The position numbers and the translations under genes were made by a program. Shown one piece after another: positions 15,505-23,885 of a stretch of 23,885 nt of DNA. Source of the DNA: JBKEDS01 sp047975545 (GTDB lineage Bacteria; Bacteroidota; Bacteroidia; Flavobacteriales; Flavobacteriaceae); assembly GCA_047975545.1 (NCBI GenBank), contig JBKEDS010000060.1, forward strand, positions 1 to 23,885, given 5' to 3'. The notes beneath the pieces were generated by a model. That model did no database searches and was not told where the DNA came from. It worked only from the letters and a program-made list of their open reading frames with translations. The number at the start of each line of letters is the position of its first letter. Position 1 is the first letter of the stretch.

Positions 15505-18500
15505 ATGAAACGAATTATACTATTTCTTGTTTGCTTGGTTACATTTTGCAATGTACAAGCCCAAAACTCTTCTTATGCCAATCGAATGCAACATATCTTT
15601 GGCAATATTAACAAAAACAAAGTAACAACAGGCTACCTCAAGGAATTTGGTGTACGGTTTGCAAATATAGAGGCATGCAACGGTTCTCTTTCTGCAAATA
15701 ATTTTCTAACCAAAAGCGAATGGCAAGCCATATATAGCTCGCTATATTCTATGCGTGTTGGGCAAGTAGCCACAAACATGGCTTCGCCGCATACTGTAAA
15801 CATTAACCAAAAAAACCAACAAAATAATACTAATGACATACTAATTACCATACAACATTATAATTACCAACAGTATAAAACCAACGCCTATACCAATGGT
15901 GATGTCATAATTAGTAATGACCGAATCTATGATGTAGCTGGACGCAATCCTTATGACGTTAAAACCATATTTGCGGCAACAACGCTAAAACAGCATGTTC
16001 AAGGAAGCACCTTTACTTTTAAATTACCAAGCAACCTTTTGTATTCTAATTCCACTTCAACCATAAACCAGATACAGATTGATTACGGCAACGGACAAGG
16101 ATATAAAAACAGTTTCACAGAATCAAACAAAGAGCATCACTTACAACTTTGGCGGAGAGAAAAAGATAAAGGTTAAGTTTGTATTGAGTAATGGCACTAC
16201 GCTTTATAGCCACACTAAAATATGGGTAAATTATGTAGCCCCCTCTAATAACATACAAGCACGTTTTAATGGTAGTGGCACAGATATTTTATGGTCTAAC
16301 AACCCAATATCTGGAAACGCTTGGAATGGTAGTTCAGCTACTGGTCGAGTAACCATAGAATTAGCACCAGGACATACACAACTTACCAAGCCCTTGATAA
16401 TAATAGAAGGATTTGACCCAGATAATAGTTTTGATTATTTTGATTTGGTAAATGATTTTAGTAGAGGTCCTGGTACATTAAATATTGTAATTGACCCTGC
16501 AACAGGGTTAACCCTAAACGAAGCTATAGAAGATGAAGGTTACGATTTGGTTTTTGTGGACTTTGCAAATAGCACTGATTTCATTCAGCGTAATGCCTAC
16601 ATGATTGAAGAAGTGATACGGCAAATTAACGAACTAAAAGTTGGTGATGAAAAGAATGTTGTTTTAGGAATGAGCATGGGTGGTTTAGTTGGTCGCTATG
16701 CATTGAGACACATGGAAATAGAAGGGGAAACTCACGACACAAAACTTTACATTAGCCATGATACGCCACACCAAGGAGCCAATGTGCCATTGGCAGCACA
16801 AGCTTTGGTAAGGCATTTGGTTGGTGAAGAAATATCATTGCCAGTATTTTTTAGTTTGTTTAATGTCAATATTCTAGATTTAGAAGACAATTTTCCTGAA
16901 TTAAGTGAAGGATTGGCATTATTACAATCACCAGCAGCGCAACAAATGTTAGTTTATCAATTACAAGGTACAGGTGATGGTGTGTCTATTAACAACAACA
17001 CGCTTTATAATAATTTTCTAAATGAATACAAAAACATGGGATACCCGAAACAAAACGGTATAAGAAACATTGCTATTGCAAATGGAACGGAATGTGGTAA
17101 TCCACTTGATTTTAATCCCTACGACCCTATCGTAAATGCAAATATCGAAGTAGATTTACCTTTCTTCCTTACTCATATTGCCCTTGCCATAGTTAATGGT
17201 GTGTCTATAAATCCTTTAAAGTTTCTATCTTCATTATTAAGTACAAATACCGACTTAAAAGCACAGTTCACATTAAGAGCCTTACCGTCATTGCAGTCAA
17301 AACAGATATACAAAGGGCGTATTTACATTAAAAAGACAATCTTGTTTTTGGTTACAGTACACGAACCATTAATAGATGAGGAAACCGTAAATTCTGGTTC
17401 AAATATGTTAGCATTGGACAATTCAAATGGCGGTATTTATGACATTGAGAATTTTGCAGAATTACCAGCAGAATTTGATGAATATGTACTGCAAAGACGT
17501 TTTAATTTTATTCCTGCTTATAGTAGCTTGGATGTTGGAAGTGGAAATGTAACAATTAATCCATCAGACCTAGTTAAAAAGTACAACCCAACGTCACCAC
17601 CGCCAGCACCAAAAGACATACCTTTTGGTAATTTCTTTACCAATCCTATAAATAGTGAAGGTCATATTCAGTTTACTTTAAATAATGGGGATTGGTTGGT
17701 TTCCGAATTGGCTGATAATCCACAGATACTGTCTTGTTATTTTATTTGCAATAGTGGTCTTGCACTGTCAATAGAAGGCAGCGATATATTGTGCGGTGCA
17801 GAAACCTATAGCTTTGGTGCTACTGGCTTAAACTATACATGGCAAATAATTGAAGGCGGTAATCTTGCAACCATTACAGATAACGGTACACCAAACATAA
17901 CATTAACACCAACCTCAATATACAACAATGGCAATCTTACTTTACAGCTTACTTTTGGAAACCCAAGATGTGGCGACAGGACCATAACAAAAACTATAAG
18001 GGTTGGCGACAATGACAATCTGGATGTAACAGGCTTGGAAAATGGAATTGACGCAGGTGGTTCGGTCAGCCTTGAAGTTATAAACACTAACGGATGTGGT
18101 GAAATATATTACACCAGTGTTTCAGAAGGACTTACGTTGGAACATGAAGGGGGCAATACCGTTTTTTTAACATGCGCAACATCAGCCCCAAGCACAGGTT
18201 GGATTTATATAAGTATTACAGGAAGCAGTGGTATTTATAAAGAGTTTTCTATTAATACTACAACCCCAACCACGCCTACCTTGCCCAATGCAAACTCTAT
18301 TTATATAACCGGAATTCCAAATGACTATACCGTCTATCCTTTTAGTGAATGGAAAATGGTAAAAGCATATTATTATGGCAATAGTGCCGATGTTGATTAT
18401 TGGGAATGGAACATTGGCAGCAGTTATTATACCAAGCCAAACGATACCAGCGTAATATTTTTGCCTTCGTGGTTTAACAATACAACCGTAAGTGCAAGAG

Positions 18501-18550
18501 CTTGTAACAATAACGGCTGTAGCCAAAATGTTAGTACCTTAATTTATTAA
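15505..18550 (+). pseudogene. Frameshifted secreted lipase-like alpha/beta hydrolase
   Basis: One gene of about 1,014 codons read in two frames. The first frame (from ATG 15505) has a type I signal peptide ending near VQAQ and stops at 16176. The second is open to 18550. Skipping one base in the A5 run at 16105-16109 joins them so that IQIDYGNGQGYK continues into TVSQNQTKSITYNFGGEKKI, a typical PKD-like strand pattern. The second part has a lipase/PGAP1-like hydrolase domain: PLIIIEGFDPD, VFVDFANS, nucleophile elbow GMSMGGLVGRYALRH (Ser codon 16673-16675), and SHDTPHQGANVPLAA. Ig/PKD-like repeats follow (CGAETYSFGATGLNYTWQI and later units). No sorting domain is seen at the C-terminus. Substrate is unknown. 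It may be a true pseudogene or a sequencing error in a homopolymer. Codon choice differs from the flanking PUL genes. Confidence 0.8.
16105..16109 (+). other. A5 homopolymer at the frameshift
   Basis: TAT-AAA-AAC-AGT in the upstream frame would need one A fewer to read TAT-AAA-ACA-GTT and enter the downstream frame. The shift required is +1, not -1, so a classic -1 slippery site does not explain it. Confidence 0.75.
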
Positions 18551-18642
18551 AAACGAACAAAAAAACTAAATTTAATAAGCCACTTACAATCAATGGAAAA
18601 ATGATTATGGACAGATTTTATCCAACACTAAATAATTAACCC

Positions 18643-19524
18643 ATGAAACAACTAATAACCCTTCTAAGCCTAAGCCTTGCGCTAAACCTTTCGGCGCAAA
18701 CCAAAACAACGTACACCTATGCCATTAAAGGGGGCGATACCTTGAAAATGGATGTTTACACGCCAAAGCGAATAAAAAAAACCGACTCCCTGCCAACCCT
18801 GTTATGGATGCACGGCGGTGGGTTTTCGGGCGGTGCCAGGGATTATAAGGACGATGCCCAACTATGCGAATACATGGCGCAAAACGGGTATATAGGCATT
18901 TCAATTTCATATAGGTTGTTACGAAAAGGCACCGAAACAGGTTTTGGTTGTAATTGCACAAAGGCAGACAAATTGGAAACCTTTAAACAGGCCGCCATCG
19001 ATTATCTCGATGCGGCAGCCTATGTTGTTGCCCACGCTAAGGATTTACAGGTAGACCCAACAAAAATAATAGCGGGCGGTAGTAGCGCCGGGGCAGAGGG
19101 GACTTTAAACGCCGTATTTATGCGCGAGTTTTTTGCCAATGATTTGGAAAAGTACAACAATGTAACTTTTGCAGGCATTTTTTCCTGTGCGGGCGCCGTG
19201 GTTAATGCCGAATACATTAATGCCGAAAATGCCATACCCAGCGTGTTTTTTCATGGCACGGACGATAATTTGGTGCCGTATGCAACAGCATCGCACCACT
19301 TTTGCAAGCCAAAAAAGCCGGGTTACCTAATTTTGGATGGTGCGCAAACCATTGTGGGTAAACTGCAAGGATTTGAAACGCCTTACTATTTAAACGTAGT
19401 AAAGGGTGGTAGGCACGAAATATCGGCCATACCGTTTAACGATTTGGACAAGGTATTCGGTTTTTTTGAGCAGACCATAATAAACAAAGAAGTGGTTCAA
19501 ACAACCATTATTAAAACCAAATAG
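18643..19524 (+). CDS. Secreted HGGG-type esterase (hormone-sensitive lipase / BD-FAE-like)
   Basis: Serine esterase likely to remove acyl substituents from a carbohydrate. The 293 residues start with a type I signal peptide ending at LSAQ (about 19). The oxyanion-hole motif is MHGGGF (56-61), the nucleophile elbow is GGSSAG with Ser148, the acid is Asp207 in HGTDD, and the base is His258 in GGRHE, so the triad is complete. An insert with three Cys and charged residues (GFGCNCTKADKLETF, 101-115) lies between the oxyanion and Ser motifs. It follows the lipase-like pseudogene by 92 bp but has the GCC-rich codon style of the PUL genes, so it probably belongs to the PUL and was separated from GH3 by the inserted module. 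Confidence 0.85.
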   Translation: MKQLITLLSLSLALNLSAQTKTTYTYAIKGGDTLKMDVYTPKRIKKTDSLPTLLWMHGGGFSGGARDYKDDAQLCEYMAQNGYIGISISYRLLRKGTETGFGCNCTKADKLETFKQAAIDYLDAAAYVVAHAKDLQVDPTKIIAGGSSAGAEGTLNAVFMREFFANDLEKYNNVTFAGIFSCAGAVVNAEYINAENAIPSVFFHGTDDNLVPYATASHHFCKPKKPGYLILDGAQTIVGKLQGFETPYYLNVVKGGRHEISAIPFNDLDKVFGFFEQTIINKEVVQTTIIKTK

Positions 19525-19655
19525 TGTCATGTCAGCCTAAAATTGTTAGATGAGATTGCCTTCCTCCTCTGTCGTTGCAGAAATGGCGTCATTTTCGAGA
19601 AGAAGGTACGACGACGAAGCAATCTCTACATTAAATTTCAAAGTTGACATAACAC
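19524..19655. repeat. Palindromic intergenic element, copy B
   Basis: A 132-bp element whose left end overlaps the last base of the esterase stop codon. The ends are inverted repeats matching 10 of 11: GTGTCATGTCA (19524-19534) and TGACATAACAC (19645-19655). Inner arms GAGATTGCC (from 19552) and GAAGCAATCTC (to about 19626) also pair. Bases 19588-19653 match copy A at 8290-8353. A partial extra copy of the GACGAAGCARTCT segment follows at 19660-19682. The rest of the gap up to 19752 shows nothing I can name. Confidence 0.65.
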
Positions 19656-19752
19656 TAAGGACGAAGCAGTCTGTATTTTAAAAGGATAAGGGTTTATTGC
19701 GTGTTTAAAAGAAAGCAACACAACAAACCAAAACATATAATTTTTTCTGATA

Positions 19753-21597
19753 ATGATAAAACGAATTTTAATTTTTACCACGGTATTAACGGTGTTTTCT
19801 TGTAATAAAAGCGCAGATAAAATGCTTCAACAAGAACAGCAAATGGAAAATCAAGATGTAACAAAAAGAAACTACGCCACCTACTGCAACCCTATCGATA
19901 TCGATTACTCCTACATGTCGCATTACCGGGCAAAAAACAAAGTGTCGTACCGTTCCGGTGCCGACCCGGCCTTGGTTAATTTCAAGGGTAAGTATTATAT
20001 GTTCGTTACCCGTTCGCATGGTTATTGGGTGTCTAACGATATGCTTAATTGGAAATTCATCCGTCCGCAAAGTTGGTATTTTCATGGCAGTAATGCCCCC
20101 GCAGCGGCCGTATATAACGATAAACTCATTGTGTATGGCGACCCAGTAGGCTACGGCCCCGTAATAGAAACCGATAATCCCGATTTGGGCGATTGGAAAA
20201 CCAACTTTGCCATTTTGGATATTCCCGGGCAAATACAAGACCCCGATTTGTTTGTAGACGACGACGGGCGGGTATACCTATATGAAGAATCCTCCAACAA
20301 ATGGCCCATTCGGGTAGTCGAGCTGGACCCCGAAAACTATTTTATCCCCATGGGCGAACAAAAAGATTTATTCAACCTAAACCCCGAAAAACACGGTTGG
20401 GAACGCTTTGGACAAGACCATACTTCCAATTTAGAGCCTTTTATCGAAGGTCCGTGGATGGTAAAGCACGGCGATACCTATTATTTGGAATACGGTGCGC
20501 CCGGCACGCAATGGAATGTTTATGCCGATGGGGTGTATACCGGCAAAAGCCCCATGGGACCGTTCGAGTATGCGCCCTATAACCCCATTTCGTACAAACC
20601 GGGCGGCTTTTTAAAAGGCTCGGGGCATGGCAGCACGGTTAAGGATAACCATGGCAACTTGTGGCATTACGCTACTATGGCCATTTCGGTAAACTACAAG
20701 TTCGAGCGTCGTATAGGCATGTATCCCGCCGGGTTTGAGGCCAATGGGCAAATGTACGTTAACACCGCCTATGGCGATTACCCCCACTATTTGCCCGATA
20801 CCAAGGTGGAACAGCACAAACAGCGTTTTACAGGCTGGATGCTGCTGTCGTATAAAAAACCGGTAAGCACAAATTCCGGTTTGGTTACAAAAGAAATTAA
20901 TGTGGTAGATGAAAGCGATAGCGGTTATATGTTGGAACAAATTAAAGATTTCGGCATCAACAGAATTAACGATGAGGAAATACGTTCCTACTGGGTTTCC
21001 GAAGCCAATAACGATTCTATTTATGTTGAATTGGATTTAAAAGAAACCATGAACGTAAAAGCCGTTCAAATTAATTTTCAAGATTATAACAGCGATATTT
21101 ATGGGCGTCCCGATAGTTTAAAGCAACAGTTTGTATTGCAATCGTCTATGGATAGGGTAAATTGGACAACCATTACCGATTATTCCAAAAACATGCGCGA
21201 TATGCCCCATGGCTACATCGAATTGAAAACGCCTGCCGATGCCCGATATATTAGGTATAACCACGTGTATTGTACCAATAATTATTTGGCCATTTCGGAA
21301 TTTCGGGTATTTGGCAATGGCTATGGGGAAAAACCCGCCATGCCCGCCAATTTTAAGGTAAAACGGCAAGCCGACAGGCGTAATGCCAATTTAACATGGG
21401 ATAAAAATAATTTGGCAACGGGCTATGTTGTGTATTGGGGAATAGCAAAAGATAAACTAAATTTATCGGCACTTATGTACGATAATCCCAATTACGAACT
21501 ACGGGCCCTAAATACCGACCAATCGTATTATTTACAAGTGGAAGCTTTTAACGAAAATGGGATTTCGGAAAAAAGCGAAATCATTTTTATAGAATAA
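19753..21597 (+). CDS. GH43-like glycosidase lipoprotein with discoidin and Fn3 domains
   Basis: Predicted five-bladed beta-propeller glycosidase. The 614 residues have a lipoprotein signal peptide with acylated Cys at 17 (FSCNKS) and no acidic pair after it. The GH43 catalytic set appears complete: base Asp71 in SGADPALV, pKa-modulating Asp163 in IQDPDLFVDDDG, and acid Glu232 in EPFIEGPWMV. An F5/8 type C (discoidin, CBM32-like) domain spans about 400-525, with SYWVSEANNDSIYVELDL and ARYIRYNHVYCTNNYLAISEFRVFG. A fibronectin type III domain follows (about 528-614). Such enzymes usually cleave arabinose, xylose or galactose linkages, which is unexpected beside a beta-1,2-glucan system, so specificity is open. 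The EEP gene starts 6 bp after its stop, so the two are co-transcribed. Confidence 0.85.
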   Translation: MIKRILIFTTVLTVFSCNKSADKMLQQEQQMENQDVTKRNYATYCNPIDIDYSYMSHYRAKNKVSYRSGADPALVNFKGKYYMFVTRSHGYWVSNDMLNWKFIRPQSWYFHGSNAPAAAVYNDKLIVYGDPVGYGPVIETDNPDLGDWKTNFAILDIPGQIQDPDLFVDDDGRVYLYEESSNKWPIRVVELDPENYFIPMGEQKDLFNLNPEKHGWERFGQDHTSNLEPFIEGPWMVKHGDTYYLEYGAPGTQWNVYADGVYTGKSPMGPFEYAPYNPISYKPGGFLKGSGHGSTVKDNHGNLWHYATMAISVNYKFERRIGMYPAGFEANGQMYVNTAYGDYPHYLPDTKVEQHKQRFTGWMLLSYKKPVSTNSGLVTKEINVVDESDSGYMLEQIKDFGINRINDEEIRSYWVSEANNDSIYVELDLKETMNVKAVQINFQDYNSDIYGRPDSLKQQFVLQSSMDRVNWTTITDYSKNMRDMPHGYIELKTPADARYIRYNHVYCTNNYLAISEFRVFGNGYGEKPAMPANFKVKRQADRRNANLTWDKNNLATGYVVYWGIAKDKLNLSALMYDNPNYELRALNTDQSYYLQVEAFNENGISEKSEIIFIE

Positions 21598-21603
21598 CCA
21601 AGC

Positions 21604-22428
21604 ATGAAGCACTTTTTAAGCCTTATTTTTTTAATAGTTTTCGGGCAAACCCATGCCCAAGAACTCAAGGTAATGAGCTACAATATTAAACTCGATTACC
21701 CCAAGGAAGGAAAAAATAGTTGGAACAACAGAAAACCTTTCTTTGTTAACCAATTAAAGTACTACGGTCCCGATGTGTTTGGGGTACAAGAAGCCTTGCC
21801 CAACCAAATGAAAGATATTGACAGTTTGATGCCCGCTTATGGTTTTGTTGGCGTAGGGCGCGATAATGGAAGTGATGAAGGCGAATACTCGGCCATATTT
21901 TATAAAAAAGAAGTGTTTGATGTTGTGCAATCGTCTACCTTTTGGCTATCCGAAACACCCGGAAAAGTATCTATGGGCTGGGATGCCGTTTGCAATCGGG
22001 TGTGTACATATGTGCTGTTGAAAGCTAAAACATCGAACAAGCAATTTTGGGTATTTAATACCCATTTCGACCATATTGGGGAAAAGGCAAGGGTTAATAG
22101 TGCCGTATTGATACTTCAAAAAATAAAGAATATTAACACGAAAGACTACCCTGTTGTTTTAATGGGCGATTTTAATATGGAGGAAACCCACAAAAGTATA
22201 ACGCTAATAAAACAAGACTTGAACGATTCTAAATTAATAGCAAATCTCACTTTTGGGCCCGAAGGAACATTTAACGGGTTTAAGTTTGAAGAACCCGTAA
22301 CCAACCGTATCGATTTTATTTTTGTAAGCCCAGATATTTTCGTTAACAAATATGCCATATTAAGCGATAACTGGAACTGCCAGTACCCTTCCGACCATTT
22401 ACCCGTTTTGGTTAATATTGCTTTTTAA
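21604..22428 (+). CDS. Secreted endonuclease/exonuclease/phosphatase-fold enzyme
   Basis: Metal-dependent phosphodiesterase or phosphatase of the EEP superfamily, exported from the cytoplasm. The 274 residues have a type I signal peptide ending at THAQ (about 19). Family motifs are in order: MSYNIK (Asn27), FGVQEA (metal ligand Glu63), FNTHFDHIGEKAR (His154), LMGDFNM (Asp189, Asn191), NRIDFIFVS (Asp237) and PSDHLPV (Asp264, His265). All key residues are present. Proteins like this are frequent in flavobacterial PULs. The substrate could be a phosphodiester on the glycan or a phospholipid head group; DNA is less likely given the context. It ends 14 bp before the end of the convergent M28 gene. 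Confidence 0.88.
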   Translation: MKHFLSLIFLIVFGQTHAQELKVMSYNIKLDYPKEGKNSWNNRKPFFVNQLKYYGPDVFGVQEALPNQMKDIDSLMPAYGFVGVGRDNGSDEGEYSAIFYKKEVFDVVQSSTFWLSETPGKVSMGWDAVCNRVCTYVLLKAKTSNKQFWVFNTHFDHIGEKARVNSAVLILQKIKNINTKDYPVVLMGDFNMEETHKSITLIKQDLNDSKLIANLTFGPEGTFNGFKFEEPVTNRIDFIFVSPDIFVNKYAILSDNWNCQYPSDHLPVLVNIAF

Positions 22429-22442
22429 GGTAATGTGTTTGT

Positions 22443-23447
22443 TTAATCCAAAACAACACGTTTATCCCGATTGGCCAATTCCCAAGCGGTGGAAAATATT
22501 AAGCGTGTCCTAATTTCCAATAAATCGTATTCAATTTTATCGGGCGTATCGGTTGGTTGGTGGTAATCGTCGTGCGTGCCGTTAAAATAAAAAATTACGG
22601 GAATGTTGTTTTTGGCAAAGTTGTAGTGGTCCGAGCGGTAATAAAATCGGTTCGGGTCGTTATCGTCGTTATAGGTATAATCTAAATTAATATTGTAGTA
22701 GGTTTTATTAACCTTTTCGGAAATATCGTGCAGTTCGGTGCTTAATTTATCCGAGCCTATTAAATATACATAATTACGGTCGTCTTCGTGTTTATCGTCA
22801 ACCCGTCCTATCATATCGATATTTAAATTGGCTATGGTGTTTTCTAAAGGAAAAACAGGATCCGCATCGGTGTAATATCTGGAGCCAAACAAACCTATTT
22901 CCTCTCCGGTAACATGTAGGAACAAAATGCTGCGTTTAGGGCCTTGGCCTTCGTCGGCTGCTTTTTTAAAGGCTTTGGCCATTGCCAAAATGGCTACTGT
23001 TCCGGAGCCGTCGTCGTCGGCACCATTGTATACTTCGCCGTCCTTGGTGCCAACATGGTCCAAATGTGCCGAAATAACAAGTACTTCGTCCTGTTTTTCG
23101 GAACCTTTAATATAGGCCAGTACATTTTCCGAATCGCCTTTTGCCCTGCCCGAGAAATACGATTCGGGAATTTCCTGAAAATAGTCGCCCGGCGCAATGG
23201 GCGAGGGGATGTTAAGGTTTTTATAGCGTTCCTTAATAAATTCAACCGCTTTTTTTTGTCCGGGTTCGCCCGTATTGCGCCCTTCAAATTCGTCGGAAGC
23301 GTAAATGTACAAGTCTTTTTTTAAATCTTCGGCAGTTATGGTCTTGGCGTAATCGGCTGAAGTTTTGGCATTGTTCTCCTTTTTTTGTGCGGAACTGCAG
23401 GCTACGAACATTGCCGAAAGGCTTAACAGTAAGCAAAAATGTTTCAT
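22443..23447 (-). CDS. M28-family zinc metallopeptidase lipoprotein
   Basis: Zinc-dependent exopeptidase (aminopeptidase-like). I place the start at 23447 (334 residues), not at the longer in-frame start at 23552, because 23447 gives a direct lipoprotein signal peptide (LSAMFVACSS, acylated Cys at 17). Ligand and catalytic motifs are complete: AHLDHVG (His128, Asp130), NGADDDGSG (bridging Asp145), TGEEIGLFGS (catalytic Glu182, ligand Glu183), NIDMIGR (Asp211) and DDYHQPTDTPDKIE (His296). No acidic pair follows the Cys, so periplasmic location is likely. It is convergent with the EEP gene and runs in the same direction as the AraC-type gene upstream of it. A role in the glycan system is doubtful. 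Confidence 0.92.
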   Translation of the reverse strand: MKHFCLLLSLSAMFVACSSAQKKENNAKTSADYAKTITAEDLKKDLYIYASDEFEGRNTGEPGQKKAVEFIKERYKNLNIPSPIAPGDYFQEIPESYFSGRAKGDSENVLAYIKGSEKQDEVLVISAHLDHVGTKDGEVYNGADDDGSGTVAILAMAKAFKKAADEGQGPKRSILFLHVTGEEIGLFGSRYYTDADPVFPLENTIANLNIDMIGRVDDKHEDDRNYVYLIGSDKLSTELHDISEKVNKTYYNINLDYTYNDDNDPNRFYYRSDHYNFAKNNIPVIFYFNGTHDDYHQPTDTPDKIEYDLLEIRTRLIFSTAWELANRDKRVVLD

Positions 23448-23467
23448 GTGTCTTGGTTTGTTGGTTT

Positions 23468-23475
23468 CAAATATA
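23468..23475 (-). promoter_or_regulatory. Possible Bacteroidota -7 box for the M28 gene
   Basis: On the minus strand the sequence TATATTTG matches the Bacteroidota -7 consensus TAnnTTTG exactly. It lies 20 bp before the chosen M28 start and supports that start over 23552. No clear -33 TTTG element is visible at the usual distance. Confidence 0.35.
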
Positions 23476-23558
23476 GTTAAAACCTTGGACTTTGGGTTTT
23501 TATTTTTTTTGAAATTGAGGTGGCTGAGCCTGTCGATTTGGTGGCTGGGCATCGAAGC

Positions 23559-23885
23559 CTACTTTAGTTTTTCAAACTGGTATTTTTCCAAAACGGTTTC
23601 AATGCCCAATTTGTTAACTTCTTTTTTTAGTGTTGAAGGCGTTTTTCCAAATTCGTCCTTAAAACTTTTGGTAAAATATTTGGAGTCCTTGTAGCCTACC
23701 ATAAAAGCTGCTTCGGATACGTTGTAGTTGTTTTTAAGTATTAAAACGGCGGCCTTGCTAAGTTTTAGTTTTCGTAGCAGTTCTACCGGGGTTTTTCCCG
23801 TAAGGTCATGGCACTTTCGGTAAATGCCCGAATAGCTCATGTTTATGGTTTTTGGCAAGTCTTCCAGCCTAAAATCGGTATTGAA
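23559..23885 (-). CDS. AraC-type DNA-binding domain, 5' partial
   Basis: C-terminal DNA-binding part of an AraC/XylS regulator or of a hybrid two-component sensor. The reading frame is open to the right edge (F-N-T-D-F-R-L-E-D upstream of the first visible start codon), so the gene begins outside. About 109 residues are visible. They contain both helix-turn-helix units: NMSYSGIYRKCHDLTGKTP, then LRKLKLSKAAVLILKNNYNV, and the signature SEAAFMVGYKDSKYFTKSFK-DEFGKTP. The pattern is like that of hybrid two-component regulators of PULs, but the sensor part is not visible, so this cannot be decided. The 111-bp gap to the M28 gene holds a possible promoter. It may regulate genes to the right of the window. 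Confidence 0.85.
   Translation of the reverse strand, partial: FNTDFRLEDLPKTINMSYSGIYRKCHDLTGKTPVELLRKLKLSKAAVLILKNNYNVSEAAFMVGYKDSKYFTKSFKDEFGKTPSTLKKEVNKLGIETVLEKYQFEKLK

Noticed and set aside
16102..16111. Programmed -1 frameshifting at the A5 run
   Set aside because: The shift needed is +1, and the site does not fit X-XXY-YYZ; no pseudoknot-like structure is evident just downstream.
16079..18550. The second lipase frame as an independent gene starting at TTG 16079
   Set aside because: It would lack a signal peptide and start mid-domain; joining it to the upstream frame through the A5 run gives a continuous secreted protein.
20301..20582. Open frames inside the GH43, SusC and GH3 genes on either strand
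   Set aside because: They lie fully within strongly supported genes, lack signal or domain features, and are low-complexity by-products of the real frame.
22429..22442. Bidirectional terminator between the convergent EEP and M28 genes
   Set aside because: The 14-bp gap has no stem of useful length.
23448..23552. Longer start for the M28 peptidase
   Set aside because: The extension is polar and charged, precedes a typical lipoprotein leader, and contains the TATATTTG promoter-like box.
1..23885. tRNA, rRNA, CRISPR arrays, transposases or phage genes
   Set aside because: None seen: no cloverleaf sequence, no regularly spaced repeats with unique spacers, and no DDE or integrase motifs in any long frame.

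Overview
The window looks like part of a Bacteroidota chromosome, most likely from a flavobacterium (class Flavobacteriia). The DNA is AT-rich and genes start without clear Shine-Dalgarno sites. There is a SusC/SusD outer-membrane pair, many lipoproteins with a Cys directly after a hydrophobic leader, and a membrane-anchored 'triple-tyrosine' LuxR-type regulator of the kind that sits beside flavobacterial polysaccharide utilization loci (PULs). No RNA gene, CRISPR array, transposase or phage gene is visible.

Layout. Bases 1-1688 hold the 3' part of the sensor/regulator gene. The 223-bp gap after it carries three copies of a TACGTCAA direct repeat, two of them exactly 11 bp apart, which is a plausible operator. 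Bases 1912-8204 form a tight operon: SusC-like TonB-dependent transporter, SusD-like binding lipoprotein, and a lipoprotein with two LamG-like domains (probable surface glycan-binding protein). After a palindromic repeat and a strong hairpin come the enzymes: two paralogous GH144-type lipoproteins (8461-9837 and 9995-11356), a secreted alpha/beta hydrolase (11369-12151) and a GH3 beta-glucosidase lipoprotein (12172-14487). Bases 14488-18642 look like a separate module with different codon preference: a gap rich in inverted repeats, a small DUF6252-like lipoprotein, and a roughly 1,014-residue secreted lipase-like gene broken by one frameshift. PUL-style genes then resume: a secreted HGGG-type esterase (18643-19524), a GH43-like lipoprotein with discoidin and Fn3 domains (19753-21597) and a secreted endonuclease/exonuclease/phosphatase-fold enzyme (21604-22428). 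On the minus strand are an M28 metallopeptidase lipoprotein (22443-23447) and the C-terminal DNA-binding part of an AraC-type regulator running off the right edge.

How it may work together. GH144 is the endo-beta-1,2-glucanase family, and its conserved acidic residues are present in both paralogues, so the locus is best read as a beta-1,2-glucan PUL. The surface lipoproteins would capture the glucan. One GH144 carries a surface-export-like Cys-Gly-Ser-Asp-Asp start and the other does not, which suggests one endo-glucanase on the surface and one in the periplasm. The GH3 would finish oligosaccharides to glucose. The extra esterases and the phosphodiesterase-fold enzyme fit a decorated glucan, such as bacterial cyclic or osmoregulated periplasmic glucans carrying acyl or phosphodiester groups. 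That last step is inference. The most useful leads are the decorated-glucan hypothesis, the operator repeats, the palindromic elements at gene 3' ends, and the frameshifted lipase inside the compositionally different insert.
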